Notes under the pieces: model-generated
Seen by the model: only the letters and a program-made list of their open reading frames with translations
Told to the model about the DNA's origin: nothing
The model's database searches: none
DNA from: a virus
Virus record (IMG/VR): IMGVR_UViG_3300025785_000090
Coordinates: 1 to 24,690 of that record
Strand: one strand, 5' to 3'
Length of the DNA: 24,690 bases
Part shown: positions 1 to 5,833 of the stretch, piece after piece
How positions within the stretch are numbered: position 1 is the first letter of the stretch
Layout: the number at the start of each line of letters is the position of its first letter
Translations under genes and position numbers: made by a program

Positions 1-51
1 GTTAAAAAAGTCATAAAAATCAATTCAGGAGTAATAAAAAATATCACCTAA
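1..51 (+). CDS. Possible 3' end of an upstream gene (partial)
   Basis: Frame 1 is open from the window edge to a TAA at 49-51 and encodes 16 lysine- and isoleucine-rich residues. The other two forward frames stop within the first 16 bases. In this kind of module the gene before the protease is usually the portal or a minor head protein, so this may be its C-terminal tail. So few residues cannot identify it, and the stretch could equally be non-coding AT-rich leader. Confidence 0.25.
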   Translation, partial: VKKVIKINSGVIKNIT

Positions 52-74
52 AATTATGACTTATTTATAAAACT

Positions 75-83
75 TGATATTAT
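75..83 (+). promoter_or_regulatory. Candidate extended -10 promoter before the protease gene
   Basis: TGATATTAT fits the extended -10 pattern TG-N-TATTAT. The predicted transcript start is near base 90, only about four bases before the ATG at 94. No purine-rich Shine-Dalgarno sequence lies between them, so a leaderless or near-leaderless message is possible. No convincing -35 box is visible, and AT-rich DNA gives such matches by chance. Confidence 0.35.
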
Positions 84-93
84 TTATTTACAT

Positions 94-1458
94 ATGGAAC
101 TACAAAAAACGTACTGGAATAACAGTGAGTCTTCTATCGCTCTCTCCTTTCCTATTGCAAAGGTAAACAAGGAGAAAAGAACCGTTTCTGGGTTTGCGTC
201 TTTGGACAACGTAGATCATCACGGAGACGTTGTAACTGCTGAGGCAAGCAAGGCAGCGTTTGATAATTTTAGAGGGAACATTCGTGAAATGCACGGTCCT
301 TCTGCAGTAGGTAAGATGTTAAGTTTTAAAGAAGATTCTTTTTTTGATCCAAAGACAAATAAGAAATATAACGGAATTTATGTAACAGCATACGTATCTA
401 AGGGTGCTCCAGATGCTTGGGAAAAGTGCTTGGATGGTACATACACAGGTTTCTCAATTGGTGGAAACATTGTAGATGCAAAAATGGAAAAGTCAGATGA
501 TGGACAAGATTCACATAGAGTAATTCATAAGTATGAATTGCATGAGTTGTCACTTGTTGATTCCCCAGCTAACCCTCTTGCAAATATTTTTTCTATTCAG
601 AAGATGGCAGATGGCATTGTAACAGAAAATGTTTTCTGGTGTAAGTCTGATGAAGTATCTTCAACATCAACAGCATCGTCACGTGACTGTGTTGTTTGTG
701 GCAATCAAATGGAAAACATTGGTTGGGTTGAACAAGCAGATGTTGAAAAGTTTGAATCAATTGAAAAAGTAATTGATTCTTATTTTAAGAAAGATGATGC
801 TCCAACATCGTCACATGAAGCAACGGAGTCAGCAGCTCCAGGTTTGGCGGGAACAAATGTAATGCCTAATGTAGTTGATACTACAGTAGCAACACTTATG
901 TATCCTGATCAAAATAAAATCACAAAGAGTGAAGACAATTCACTAAATGAAGGAGGTAATGAAATGACAGAAAATACAGAAGCAGCAGTTGAAAATGCAA
1001 CTGATGTAGAGGCTCCAGCTGAAGAAGTTGCTGTAGTTAACGAAACACCAGAGGTTGCTCCAGAGGCAATTGAGAAGGCTGTTGAAATTTCAGAGGTCGA
1101 GAATACTCTTGATTTTGAGAAGATGGTTAACGACTTTAAGACCTTCGTTGGTGAGTCATTGACAAAGAATTATTCAGATAGCTCAGCAGCTGTTGCAGAG
1201 ATCACAAAGATGTTTGAGGAAACATCAACTAGTGTTCAGAAGCAAATCGCAGAGCTTGGCGAAAAGTATGAGACACTCAACAAGTCCATTACAGATATGT
1301 ATTCGAAGATTGATTATATTGATCATCGTTTTGCAGGATTTGAATCAGCGAGTGCAGTAAAGAAGTCCGTTGGGGTTGACGCTCCATCTGGCGAAACAAA
1401 AATGCAAAAAAGTCTATGGCAAGGCACTTTCCTCGGTGTTAATAGCTTGACAAAATAA
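94..1458 (+). CDS. Prohead maturation protease fused to a C-terminal scaffold domain
   Basis: This 454-residue protein probably processes the capsid shell from inside the prohead. Residues 10-170 resemble the XkdF/HK97-type (S78-like) prohead protease fold. His67 in EMHGPS, Ser121 in TGFSIGG and Glu151 in HELSLVDSPANP sit where the family's His-Ser-Glu/Asp triad is expected. Cys183, Cys199 and Cys202 (CVVC) follow in a short linker. Residues 285-454 are acidic, rich in Ala and Glu, then heptad-like (IAELGEKYETLNKSI), as in a scaffold or delta domain. The capsid gene follows 31 bases later and has no obvious N-terminal delta domain, so scaffolding is probably supplied here. The ATG at 94 has no Shine-Dalgarno sequence; the frame is closed upstream at 49-51 and no better start was found. 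A strong internal start lies at 964. The family is fairly sure; the catalytic residues are assigned by motif only. Confidence 0.85.
   Translation: MELQKTYWNNSESSIALSFPIAKVNKEKRTVSGFASLDNVDHHGDVVTAEASKAAFDNFRGNIREMHGPSAVGKMLSFKEDSFFDPKTNKKYNGIYVTAYVSKGAPDAWEKCLDGTYTGFSIGGNIVDAKMEKSDDGQDSHRVIHKYELHELSLVDSPANPLANIFSIQKMADGIVTENVFWCKSDEVSSTSTASSRDCVVCGNQMENIGWVEQADVEKFESIEKVIDSYFKKDDAPTSSHEATESAAPGLAGTNVMPNVVDTTVATLMYPDQNKITKSEDNSLNEGGNEMTENTEAAVENATDVEAPAEEVAVVNETPEVAPEAIEKAVEISEVENTLDFEKMVNDFKTFVGESLTKNYSDSSAAVAEITKMFEETSTSVQKQIAELGEKYETLNKSITDMYSKIDYIDHRFAGFESASAVKKSVGVDAPSGETKMQKSLWQGTFLGVNSLTK
950..957 (+). promoter_or_regulatory. Strong internal ribosome binding site for the nested scaffold
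   Basis: AAGGAGGT is an essentially perfect complement of the 16S rRNA 3' end. It is the best Shine-Dalgarno sequence I found in the window, yet it lies in the middle of the protease reading frame. It sits six bases before an in-frame ATG at 964. The protease's own start has no such site. Confidence 0.7.
964..1458 (+). CDS. Nested scaffold protein from an internal in-frame start
   Basis: Initiation at ATG 964 (codon 291 of the protease gene) would make a free 164-residue protein identical to the protease C-terminus. It is acidic at the N-terminus (Glu/Ala/Val-rich, about residues 1-55) and predicted coiled coil in the middle (about 85-120), with a basic C-terminal end (MQKSLWQ, then NSLTK) that could contact the capsid shell. 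This is what scaffold proteins look like. The arrangement parallels lambda C/Nu3, where scaffold is produced in excess by an internal start inside the protease gene. The evidence here is the strong Shine-Dalgarno sequence at 950-957, its correct six-base spacing, and the change in protein character exactly at this point. Expression itself is inferred. Confidence 0.65.
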   Translation: MTENTEAAVENATDVEAPAEEVAVVNETPEVAPEAIEKAVEISEVENTLDFEKMVNDFKTFVGESLTKNYSDSSAAVAEITKMFEETSTSVQKQIAELGEKYETLNKSITDMYSKIDYIDHRFAGFESASAVKKSVGVDAPSGETKMQKSLWQGTFLGVNSLTK

Positions 1459-1471
1459 TCTAGAAAAAAAT

Positions 1472-1481
1472 AAGGTGGTGA
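1472..1481 (+). promoter_or_regulatory. Capsid gene ribosome binding site, shared leader motif
   Basis: AAGGTGGTGA precedes the ATG at 1490 by eight bases. The surrounding sequence (AAATAAGGTGGTGAAATAA, then a short AT stretch and ATG) recurs almost unchanged before the tail tube gene at 5811-5833. AAGGTGGT is not the canonical AGGAGGT, so the shared form looks selected rather than generic. Confidence 0.7.
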
Positions 1482-1489
1482 AATAATAA

Positions 1490-2620
1490 ATGAGTAATGA
1501 ACTTCTACAAAAAGTAATTGATACAACTAATCTTGGTTCTGATGCTGTAAACGCATCTGGCGATACTAATGCTCTCTCAGGTAATGGTCTCCTTTACCCA
1601 GATCAGGCTAATCGTTTCCTCGATTACATGTGGGATGCAACAATCCTTGCAAAGGCAGCACGTACAATTCGTATGCGTTCTAACACAACCGAGATTGATC
1701 GTGTTGCAGTTGGACAGCGTATTATGACCGTAGCACAAGAAGATAATCCTCGTGATTATACAGGTGCTACAGGTGGTATTACAAATGCAGCAGCAACTTT
1801 CGCAAAGATTTCCCTAACAACCCGCAAGCTTCGTCTTGATTGGGAACTTTCATCTGAGTCTCTCGAAGACAACGTTGAGGGTCCAGATCTAGAAGACCAC
1901 ATTGCACGTTTGATGGCTACCCAGGCTGGTAACGATATCGAGGATCTCTTGATCAACGGTACAGGTACTGGTTCAGGATTGCTTTCAGCGTTCAAGGGCT
2001 TCCGTCAGCTCGCACTTGACAATGCACACGTCGTTGATGCACAGGGAGTAGGACTTGACAAGGCTGTATTCAACCTTGCAATCAAGACCCTTCCACGTAA
2101 GTACAAGCAGCGTCGCAATCAGCTTCGTTTCTTCACAGGATCAAACCTTGTACAGGATTACCTATACAACTTGACCGCAGAGACAAGCTCTGGCTTCACT
2201 CCATTCGATATCGCTTCTGGCATCATTCGTGGTGACGTAGCTGCTAACGATGGTGGACCAGGAACTGTAACCCCATTCGCATTTGGTATTCCAGTAATCA
2301 ACGTTCCGTTGATGGAAGAGACCGTTGCTGGTGATTACAGCGGTGCAGCAGGTTATCATGGAGATGTCCACTTGACATTCCCACAGAACTTTATCGTCGG
2401 TATCAAGCGTGACGTAACAGTTTATCGTCTGTTCCAGCCAAAGAAGGATACAATTGAGTACACACTCTATATCCGTGTTGGTGCACAGATGGAAAACTAC
2501 GACGCACACGTTATCGTTAAGAACGTTAAGGTCGCAGGTTCAGTAGCTAACTCAGCAGACTTCGGTTCCGTATCACACGGTGCCCATGTCAAGGGTGGCA
2601 ATGGAGCTTACACATTCTAA
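1490..2620 (+). CDS. Major capsid protein, HK97 fold
   Basis: This 376-residue protein forms the icosahedral shell. An N-terminal segment with LLYPDQANRFLDYMWDAT is followed by a region typical of HK97-type capsids of actinobacterial siphoviruses: KLRLDWELSSESLEDN, DLEDHIARLMATQAGNDIED and LPRKYKQRRNQLRFF. The family likeness is from memory of such proteins, not from a search. It follows the protease/scaffold gene and precedes the connector genes, which is the expected position. Arginine is encoded by CGT or CGC throughout, unlike the AGA-rich neighbours, as expected for the most abundant virion protein. The ATG has a dedicated ribosome binding site. The gene ends in a stop-codon hairpin followed by a terminator, so its message can be made as a separate unit. 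Confidence 0.93.
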   Translation: MSNELLQKVIDTTNLGSDAVNASGDTNALSGNGLLYPDQANRFLDYMWDATILAKAARTIRMRSNTTEIDRVAVGQRIMTVAQEDNPRDYTGATGGITNAAATFAKISLTTRKLRLDWELSSESLEDNVEGPDLEDHIARLMATQAGNDIEDLLINGTGTGSGLLSAFKGFRQLALDNAHVVDAQGVGLDKAVFNLAIKTLPRKYKQRRNQLRFFTGSNLVQDYLYNLTAETSSGFTPFDIASGIIRGDVAANDGGPGTVTPFAFGIPVINVPLMEETVAGDYSGAAGYHGDVHLTFPQNFIVGIKRDVTVYRLFQPKKDTIEYTLYIRVGAQMENYDAHVIVKNVKVAGSVANSADFGSVSHGAHVKGGNGAYTF

Positions 2621-2631
2621 TTTAAATTAGA
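2616..2631 (+). other. Palindrome over the capsid gene stop codon
   Basis: TCTAATTTAAATTAGA is a perfect 16-base palindrome containing the TAA stop at 2618-2620. A comparable hairpin covers the stop codon of the tail tube gene (6564-6580). It could slow 3' exonucleases or act at termination; the role is inferred. Confidence 0.55.
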
Positions 2632-2636
2632 TGCAA

Positions 2637-2676
2637 GATCGGGGGAATACTTAAAGTATTCCCCTTGATCATTTTC
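2637..2676 (+). terminator. Rho-independent terminator after the capsid gene
   Basis: The inner stem GGGGAATACT (2642-2651) pairs with AGTATTCCCC (2655-2664) across a three-base loop. It is flanked by matching GATC arms (2637-2640 and 2667-2670), and ATTTTC follows. The stem is long and GC-rich at its base; the T tract is short. It sits 16 bases after the capsid gene and immediately before a promoter-like site. Confidence 0.75.
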
Positions 2677-2685
2677 TGCTATAAT
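2677..2685 (+). promoter_or_regulatory. Extended -10 promoter for the connector block
   Basis: TGCTATAAT matches the extended -10 consensus TGnTATAAT exactly. It begins directly after the terminator's T tract. The predicted start is near 2692, which gives a leader of about 17 bases that keeps the GAGAGG ribosome binding site at 2696-2701. There is no clear -35 box, as is usual for extended -10 promoters. Confidence 0.6.
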
Positions 2686-2708
2686 AGCTAATGACGAGAG
2701 GAAAATAC

Positions 2709-3107
2709 ATGTCATTTACAGATCTAAAAATTACAGAACTACGCAAAGTTGCAGATTCATTTGGCGTTGATATTTCAGAAGCTAAAACAAAGACTGAAAT
2801 TGCAGCAGTTCTAGAAGAAGAAGGAATTACGTACCAGATGTACAGTTCATTTTCTGGTGCCGAAAAGGAAGAAATTGATGTACCAGCTGCTGAAAAGCAG
2901 AAGAGAGAGAAGAAGATTTTGAAAACAGAGAATTCAATTTTGGTTAAGATGGAGAGAGACAACCATTCATATCAGGTAAGAGGTCATACTTTTACCCAAG
3001 AGCATCCTTTTGTCGCAATGGCAGAATCTGATGCCCAGGCTATTTTTGATACTCAGCAAGGTTTTAGACCTGCTACTCCTAGAGAGCTGCAGGAGTATTA
3101 TAACTAA
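2709..3107 (+). CDS. Small virion-module protein with an N-terminal HeH/SAP-like helical domain
   Basis: This is a 132-residue protein I cannot name firmly. Residues 2-40 (TDLKITELRKVADSFGVDIS and on) read as a HeH/SAP/Rho-N-like helix-extended-helix module, common in small phage proteins encoded just after the capsid gene. The middle is charged and Lys/Glu-rich. The C-terminus, with HPFVAMAESDAQAIFD then FRPATPRELQEYY, looks like a compact second domain. I chose ATG 2709, with GAGAGG seven bases upstream. The ATG at 2691 lies at the predicted transcript start and has no ribosome binding site. It could be a head-tail joining factor, a decoration-related protein or an assembly factor. It is first in the coupled connector block and 16 bases before the next gene. 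Confidence 0.7.
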   Translation: MSFTDLKITELRKVADSFGVDISEAKTKTEIAAVLEEEGITYQMYSSFSGAEKEEIDVPAAEKQKREKKILKTENSILVKMERDNHSYQVRGHTFTQEHPFVAMAESDAQAIFDTQQGFRPATPRELQEYYN

Positions 3108-3123
3108 TTAGGGGGCGATTCAT

Positions 3124-4074
3124 TTGCAGAATATACAAAAGGGAAGTCAAGAGAAGGTATACTTAAACGTATATAACAATGGAGTGCTATCGCAAGCAGA
3201 TTCATTGCCAATCATTAGCGTATATGATGCAGATAATGATAGTCAACCAATTAATGGTTTTGCAAGTATTACAGCCGTAGACGAGCCAGCGACGGGAGTT
3301 TATAGTTTCTTTATATCTCCCGCACTGACTCAGGTTAACAGAACCTTAGAGGTAGTTTGGAATTATCACGTAAACTCAATTCCAACAAAAGAAACAAACT
3401 ATTATGCAATAGAAACTGTCTATGCAACTATTAGCGATATCGAAGATTTCTTGGGAGTCGGAGCAAGACCTCAAGATGTTAACTACAAGTCTGTTAGCGA
3501 TCTTCAATATGCTGAGAAGATTGCAAGAACAATTATTAATGGCTACACGCAGCAAGATTTTGGTAGAAGATATGGCAGTCAAGAACTTTTTGGCAATGGT
3601 TCCGATGCTATTGAATTTGTAGAGAGAATGTTGACCATAGACAAGTTATGGGAAGACGACATCCTAGTAATTGATAAAACTGTTGATCCGTATCTAAATA
3701 CCTTTGGATTCGAAGTTGATATCAGCGACACTGGATTTGCAGCAAGAATTTTTGATGCGGGCTGGGATATCAGATATGATAATCAGGTTGATCCAACCGT
3801 ACTTTATTATGGAAGATTTAGAGACCATGCTCGATATAGATTCCAAGGTGACATAGGCTATAAGTATGTTCCAGAAGATATCAAGCTTGCCACCATGCTC
3901 TTAGTTAACGATATCATATCAAATGACTTTAACTGGCGTAATAAGTATTTGAAGAAGGTTGATCTTTCAGAAATTTCATTTGAAATGGCTGGCGGAGCTT
4001 TTAATGGTACAGGAAACGTTACTGTAGATAAGATTCTTGACCAATATAGAAATATGAACATTGGTATAATCTAA
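3124..4074 (+). CDS. Head-tail connector (adaptor) with an N-terminal Ig-like domain
   Basis: This is a 316-residue protein. The C-terminal part, from about residue 103 (ISDIEDFLGVGARP), is helical and resembles the HK97 gp6 / SPP1 gp15 adaptor family that docks under the portal. It includes KIARTIINGYTQQDFGRR and a late helix, VPEDIKLATMLLVNDII. Residues 1-100 form a beta-rich module (VYLNVYNNG, then GVYSFFISPAL) that reads as an Ig-like domain, an extension absent from minimal adaptors. The start is TTG at 3124 with AGGGGG eight bases upstream. The stop overlaps the next start in a TAATG. The position two genes after the capsid gene supports the connector role. The Ig-like reading is by pattern only. 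Confidence 0.72.
   Translation: MQNIQKGSQEKVYLNVYNNGVLSQADSLPIISVYDADNDSQPINGFASITAVDEPATGVYSFFISPALTQVNRTLEVVWNYHVNSIPTKETNYYAIETVYATISDIEDFLGVGARPQDVNYKSVSDLQYAEKIARTIINGYTQQDFGRRYGSQELFGNGSDAIEFVERMLTIDKLWEDDILVIDKTVDPYLNTFGFEVDISDTGFAARIFDAGWDIRYDNQVDPTVLYYGRFRDHARYRFQGDIGYKYVPEDIKLATMLLVNDIISNDFNWRNKYLKKVDLSEISFEMAGGAFNGTGNVTVDKILDQYRNMNIGII
4062..4070 (+). promoter_or_regulatory. Possible extended -10 site inside the adaptor gene end
   Basis: TGGTATAAT is identical to the site at 6653-6661 and lies four bases before the next ATG. It also encodes the last residues of the adaptor, so it may be coincidence. If active, the transcript would start at about 4077, after the ATG, and that start would not be used. 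Confidence 0.2.
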
Positions 4075-4532
4075 TGTTTAATTCATCTATCATGGCATCA
4101 ATCATGAATATGAAAGCTGATCTATACATTCAGCAAAACTATCAGGATGAAAATACTGGAGCAATTACAAGAGAATGGGTTTATGACAAAACTATTCAAT
4201 GTAAAGTTGAACCAATTAAATCAGGTGGAGCTTCAACAAGAGGTGATAGCAAAGCATTTGATAAAGGATCAATTGGTGGATATACAGAAAAGCTTCAACT
4301 TAGAGTTAAGTCTTTAGAACTTTTAAGTAAGCGTTGGAGAATATCTGGCATTAAAGGTGCTGATGGCAATCAGGTTTGGGTTGAAATTGATAAGTTTGAC
4401 ACCCCAGACACAATATTTGAAGTATTTTCTTCTCACGCTGTCTTAGACCCATTCGGTAAAGTTTCTTATTTTGAAGCAGTCTTGCAAAGGGTACCAGTAC
4501 AGTCAAATGATAAAACTGACCATAGACAATAG
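4074..4532 (+). CDS. Head-tail stopper/joining protein
   Basis: This 152-residue, mainly beta protein is in the usual position of the stopper (SPP1 gp16-like, phage head-tail joining family), between adaptor and neck/tail genes. The body contains ADLYIQQNYQDENTGAITRE, then a strand-rich region ending in VEIDKFDTPDTIFEVFSS. This pattern resembles head-tail joining proteins that close the portal channel after packaging. The start overlaps the adaptor stop (TAATG) with no separate Shine-Dalgarno sequence, implying translational coupling. Its end overlaps the next gene by 26 bases. The functional call rests mainly on order and size. Confidence 0.62.
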   Translation: MFNSSIMASIMNMKADLYIQQNYQDENTGAITREWVYDKTIQCKVEPIKSGGASTRGDSKAFDKGSIGGYTEKLQLRVKSLELLSKRWRISGIKGADGNQVWVEIDKFDTPDTIFEVFSSHAVLDPFGKVSYFEAVLQRVPVQSNDKTDHRQ

Positions 4533-5223
4533 CAACTTTATAAATAAAATTAAAAGCTACACAAATGCTGTAGAAGAGTTAACAAAGCCTTCTGTGGTTG
4601 ATGAGGTAGCAAAAGCTGCATTTGCAATTACTGGAGAAAAGTTTGTTTTAGATTTAGATCGCTATGCAGCACAAAACCCAAAGAAAATGCATCACGTGTA
4701 TGAGTGGGGAAATGTAGGAAATCCAAAAGCAAGATTATTTGTTGTAGAAAGATTAGCAATATTAAATGGTAGCTTAACTGTTAGCTATTCTTTTCTGCCA
4801 TCTAGAACTCCAGTTCCAGTTCCTCCAGAAATGTTAGCTCCAGGCAGAACAGGAAAATCTGTTCAAGCAAAAAATATTTTTAGAGACAAGGCAAGAGTAA
4901 TGGAAGAAGGTGCTCCAATTACATTTTCCTCACAAAGAGTACTCGCATTCCTGGGTTCGAATGGACCTACATTTGTCGCACCTGGCACAATCATAAACAT
5001 ACTAAACCCAGGCGGGGTGGAATCAAAGAATGCTTTTGCTGACTACATGGTAGAATGGTATAGCATGAATCCTAATAAGATTATGCAGTCATCTGGTTTT
5101 TATGAAGCTTTAATCAAAGATGCTTCAAAAGCAATTAATGATGGTCAAGGCGTTGCAGGTGTTATAAAAGCTGCTAAAGCTTTAGCCGATAAAGTTGGCG
5201 GTACAATTAAGGAGATAGCATAA
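4507..5223 (+). CDS. Neck/tail-completion protein, HK97 gp10-like
   Basis: This 238-residue protein is in the slot of the HK97 gp10-like family, which helps join tail to head. The N-terminus (MIKLTIDNSNFINKIKSY) and first helices are typical of that family. They are followed by a basic stretch (NPKKMHHVYEWG) and a beta-rich core with PVPVPPEML and a GTIINILNPGG segment. The frame is open further up to a TTG at 4471. I prefer ATG 4507 because the N-terminus then matches the family pattern and the extra residues do not. No good ribosome binding site is visible for either, so coupling to the stopper is likely. The stop overlaps the next start (TAATG). Confidence 0.62.
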   Translation: MIKLTIDNSNFINKIKSYTNAVEELTKPSVVDEVAKAAFAITGEKFVLDLDRYAAQNPKKMHHVYEWGNVGNPKARLFVVERLAILNGSLTVSYSFLPSRTPVPVPPEMLAPGRTGKSVQAKNIFRDKARVMEEGAPITFSSQRVLAFLGSNGPTFVAPGTIINILNPGGVESKNAFADYMVEWYSMNPNKIMQSSGFYEALIKDASKAINDGQGVAGVIKAAKALADKVGGTIKEIA

Positions 5224-5735
5224 TGGCAGATTATACAAAAGTAGCATCATATGATGTAAGAAAAGTGATATGGCAAGAACTTCAAGATGCTGGTCTTTTC
5301 AATGAAAATGATTATGTAGCGGATGGCTTTGCTATGCCCCTGATTCCAATTATCCCATCTCAACAAGTTCCAGAATTTAATAACCTACTGCCTGGGAAGA
5401 CTTATATAGTTTATGATATTATGCAAAAGAATTATGGCGTACAATGGTGGATGTCTCAAGAAAGCATGACAATCGAAATTACTTCAACATCTCCCGAAGA
5501 GATACAGACTGTAAGCAACTTAATGGTAGACGTATTTAGAAGGTATGATAAGTCAGCTTCTGAGGTTAATTTAAAGCTAGACCCAGAAAGCCCCTACAAC
5601 TTCCACTTTTTCAAGCTAGTCAGCAATGACCCAGTTCAGTCGTTTCAGACAGAAGGCGGGATGATGACAGGTGTAATGACCATAGATTATGTCTATAGTC
5701 GAGACCTAGATCCAGTAACTGGAAGATACCTGTAA
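5223..5735 (+). CDS. Tail terminator protein
   Basis: This 170-residue protein probably caps the finished tail tube and presents it to the neck. It opens with a helix (DVRKVIWQELQDAGLF). A mixed alpha/beta body follows, with TYIVYDIMQ, an ESMTIEITST strand and a helix that includes VSNLMVDVFRRYD. This is the helix-strand pattern of the lambda gpU / SPP1 gp17-like terminators. It is placed immediately before the tail tube gene, which is the usual order. The start overlaps the previous stop by one base, with AAGGAG at 5209-5214. The assignment is by position, size and predicted secondary structure. Confidence 0.62.
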   Translation: MADYTKVASYDVRKVIWQELQDAGLFNENDYVADGFAMPLIPIIPSQQVPEFNNLLPGKTYIVYDIMQKNYGVQWWMSQESMTIEITSTSPEEIQTVSNLMVDVFRRYDKSASEVNLKLDPESPYNFHFFKLVSNDPVQSFQTEGGMMTGVMTIDYVYSRDLDPVTGRYL

Positions 5736-5833
5736 AACTTTGTTTTATTAAGCTTTAATGCTATGCTTTATCTGAGGAAATGTGAATTACATGCTTTTTT
5801 ATTTTAAAATAAATAAGGTGGTGAAATAAATAA
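5736..5833 (+). promoter_or_regulatory. Leader region of the tail tube gene
   Basis: No open frame is present. A TGCTATGCT at 5759-5767 is a weak extended -10 candidate with a TTGTTT 16 bases upstream. A four-base stem (ATGT/ACAT, 5780-5792) followed by T6ATTTT may be a weak terminator for the connector block. TTTATTTTAAAATAAA (5798-5813) is a perfect AU palindrome directly before the ribosome binding site AAGGTGGTGA (5815-5824). That site and its flanks repeat the capsid gene leader. The ATG at 5834 is nine bases after it. Confidence 0.5.

Noticed and set aside
2691-2708. ATG 2691 as start of the HeH-like gene
   Set aside because: It lies at the predicted transcript start and before the GAGAGG site; ATG 2709 has proper spacing.
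4471-4506. Longer N-terminus for the neck protein from TTG 4471
   Set aside because: The extra 12 residues do not look like the family start, and the TTG lacks a good ribosome binding site. ATG 4507 is preferred.
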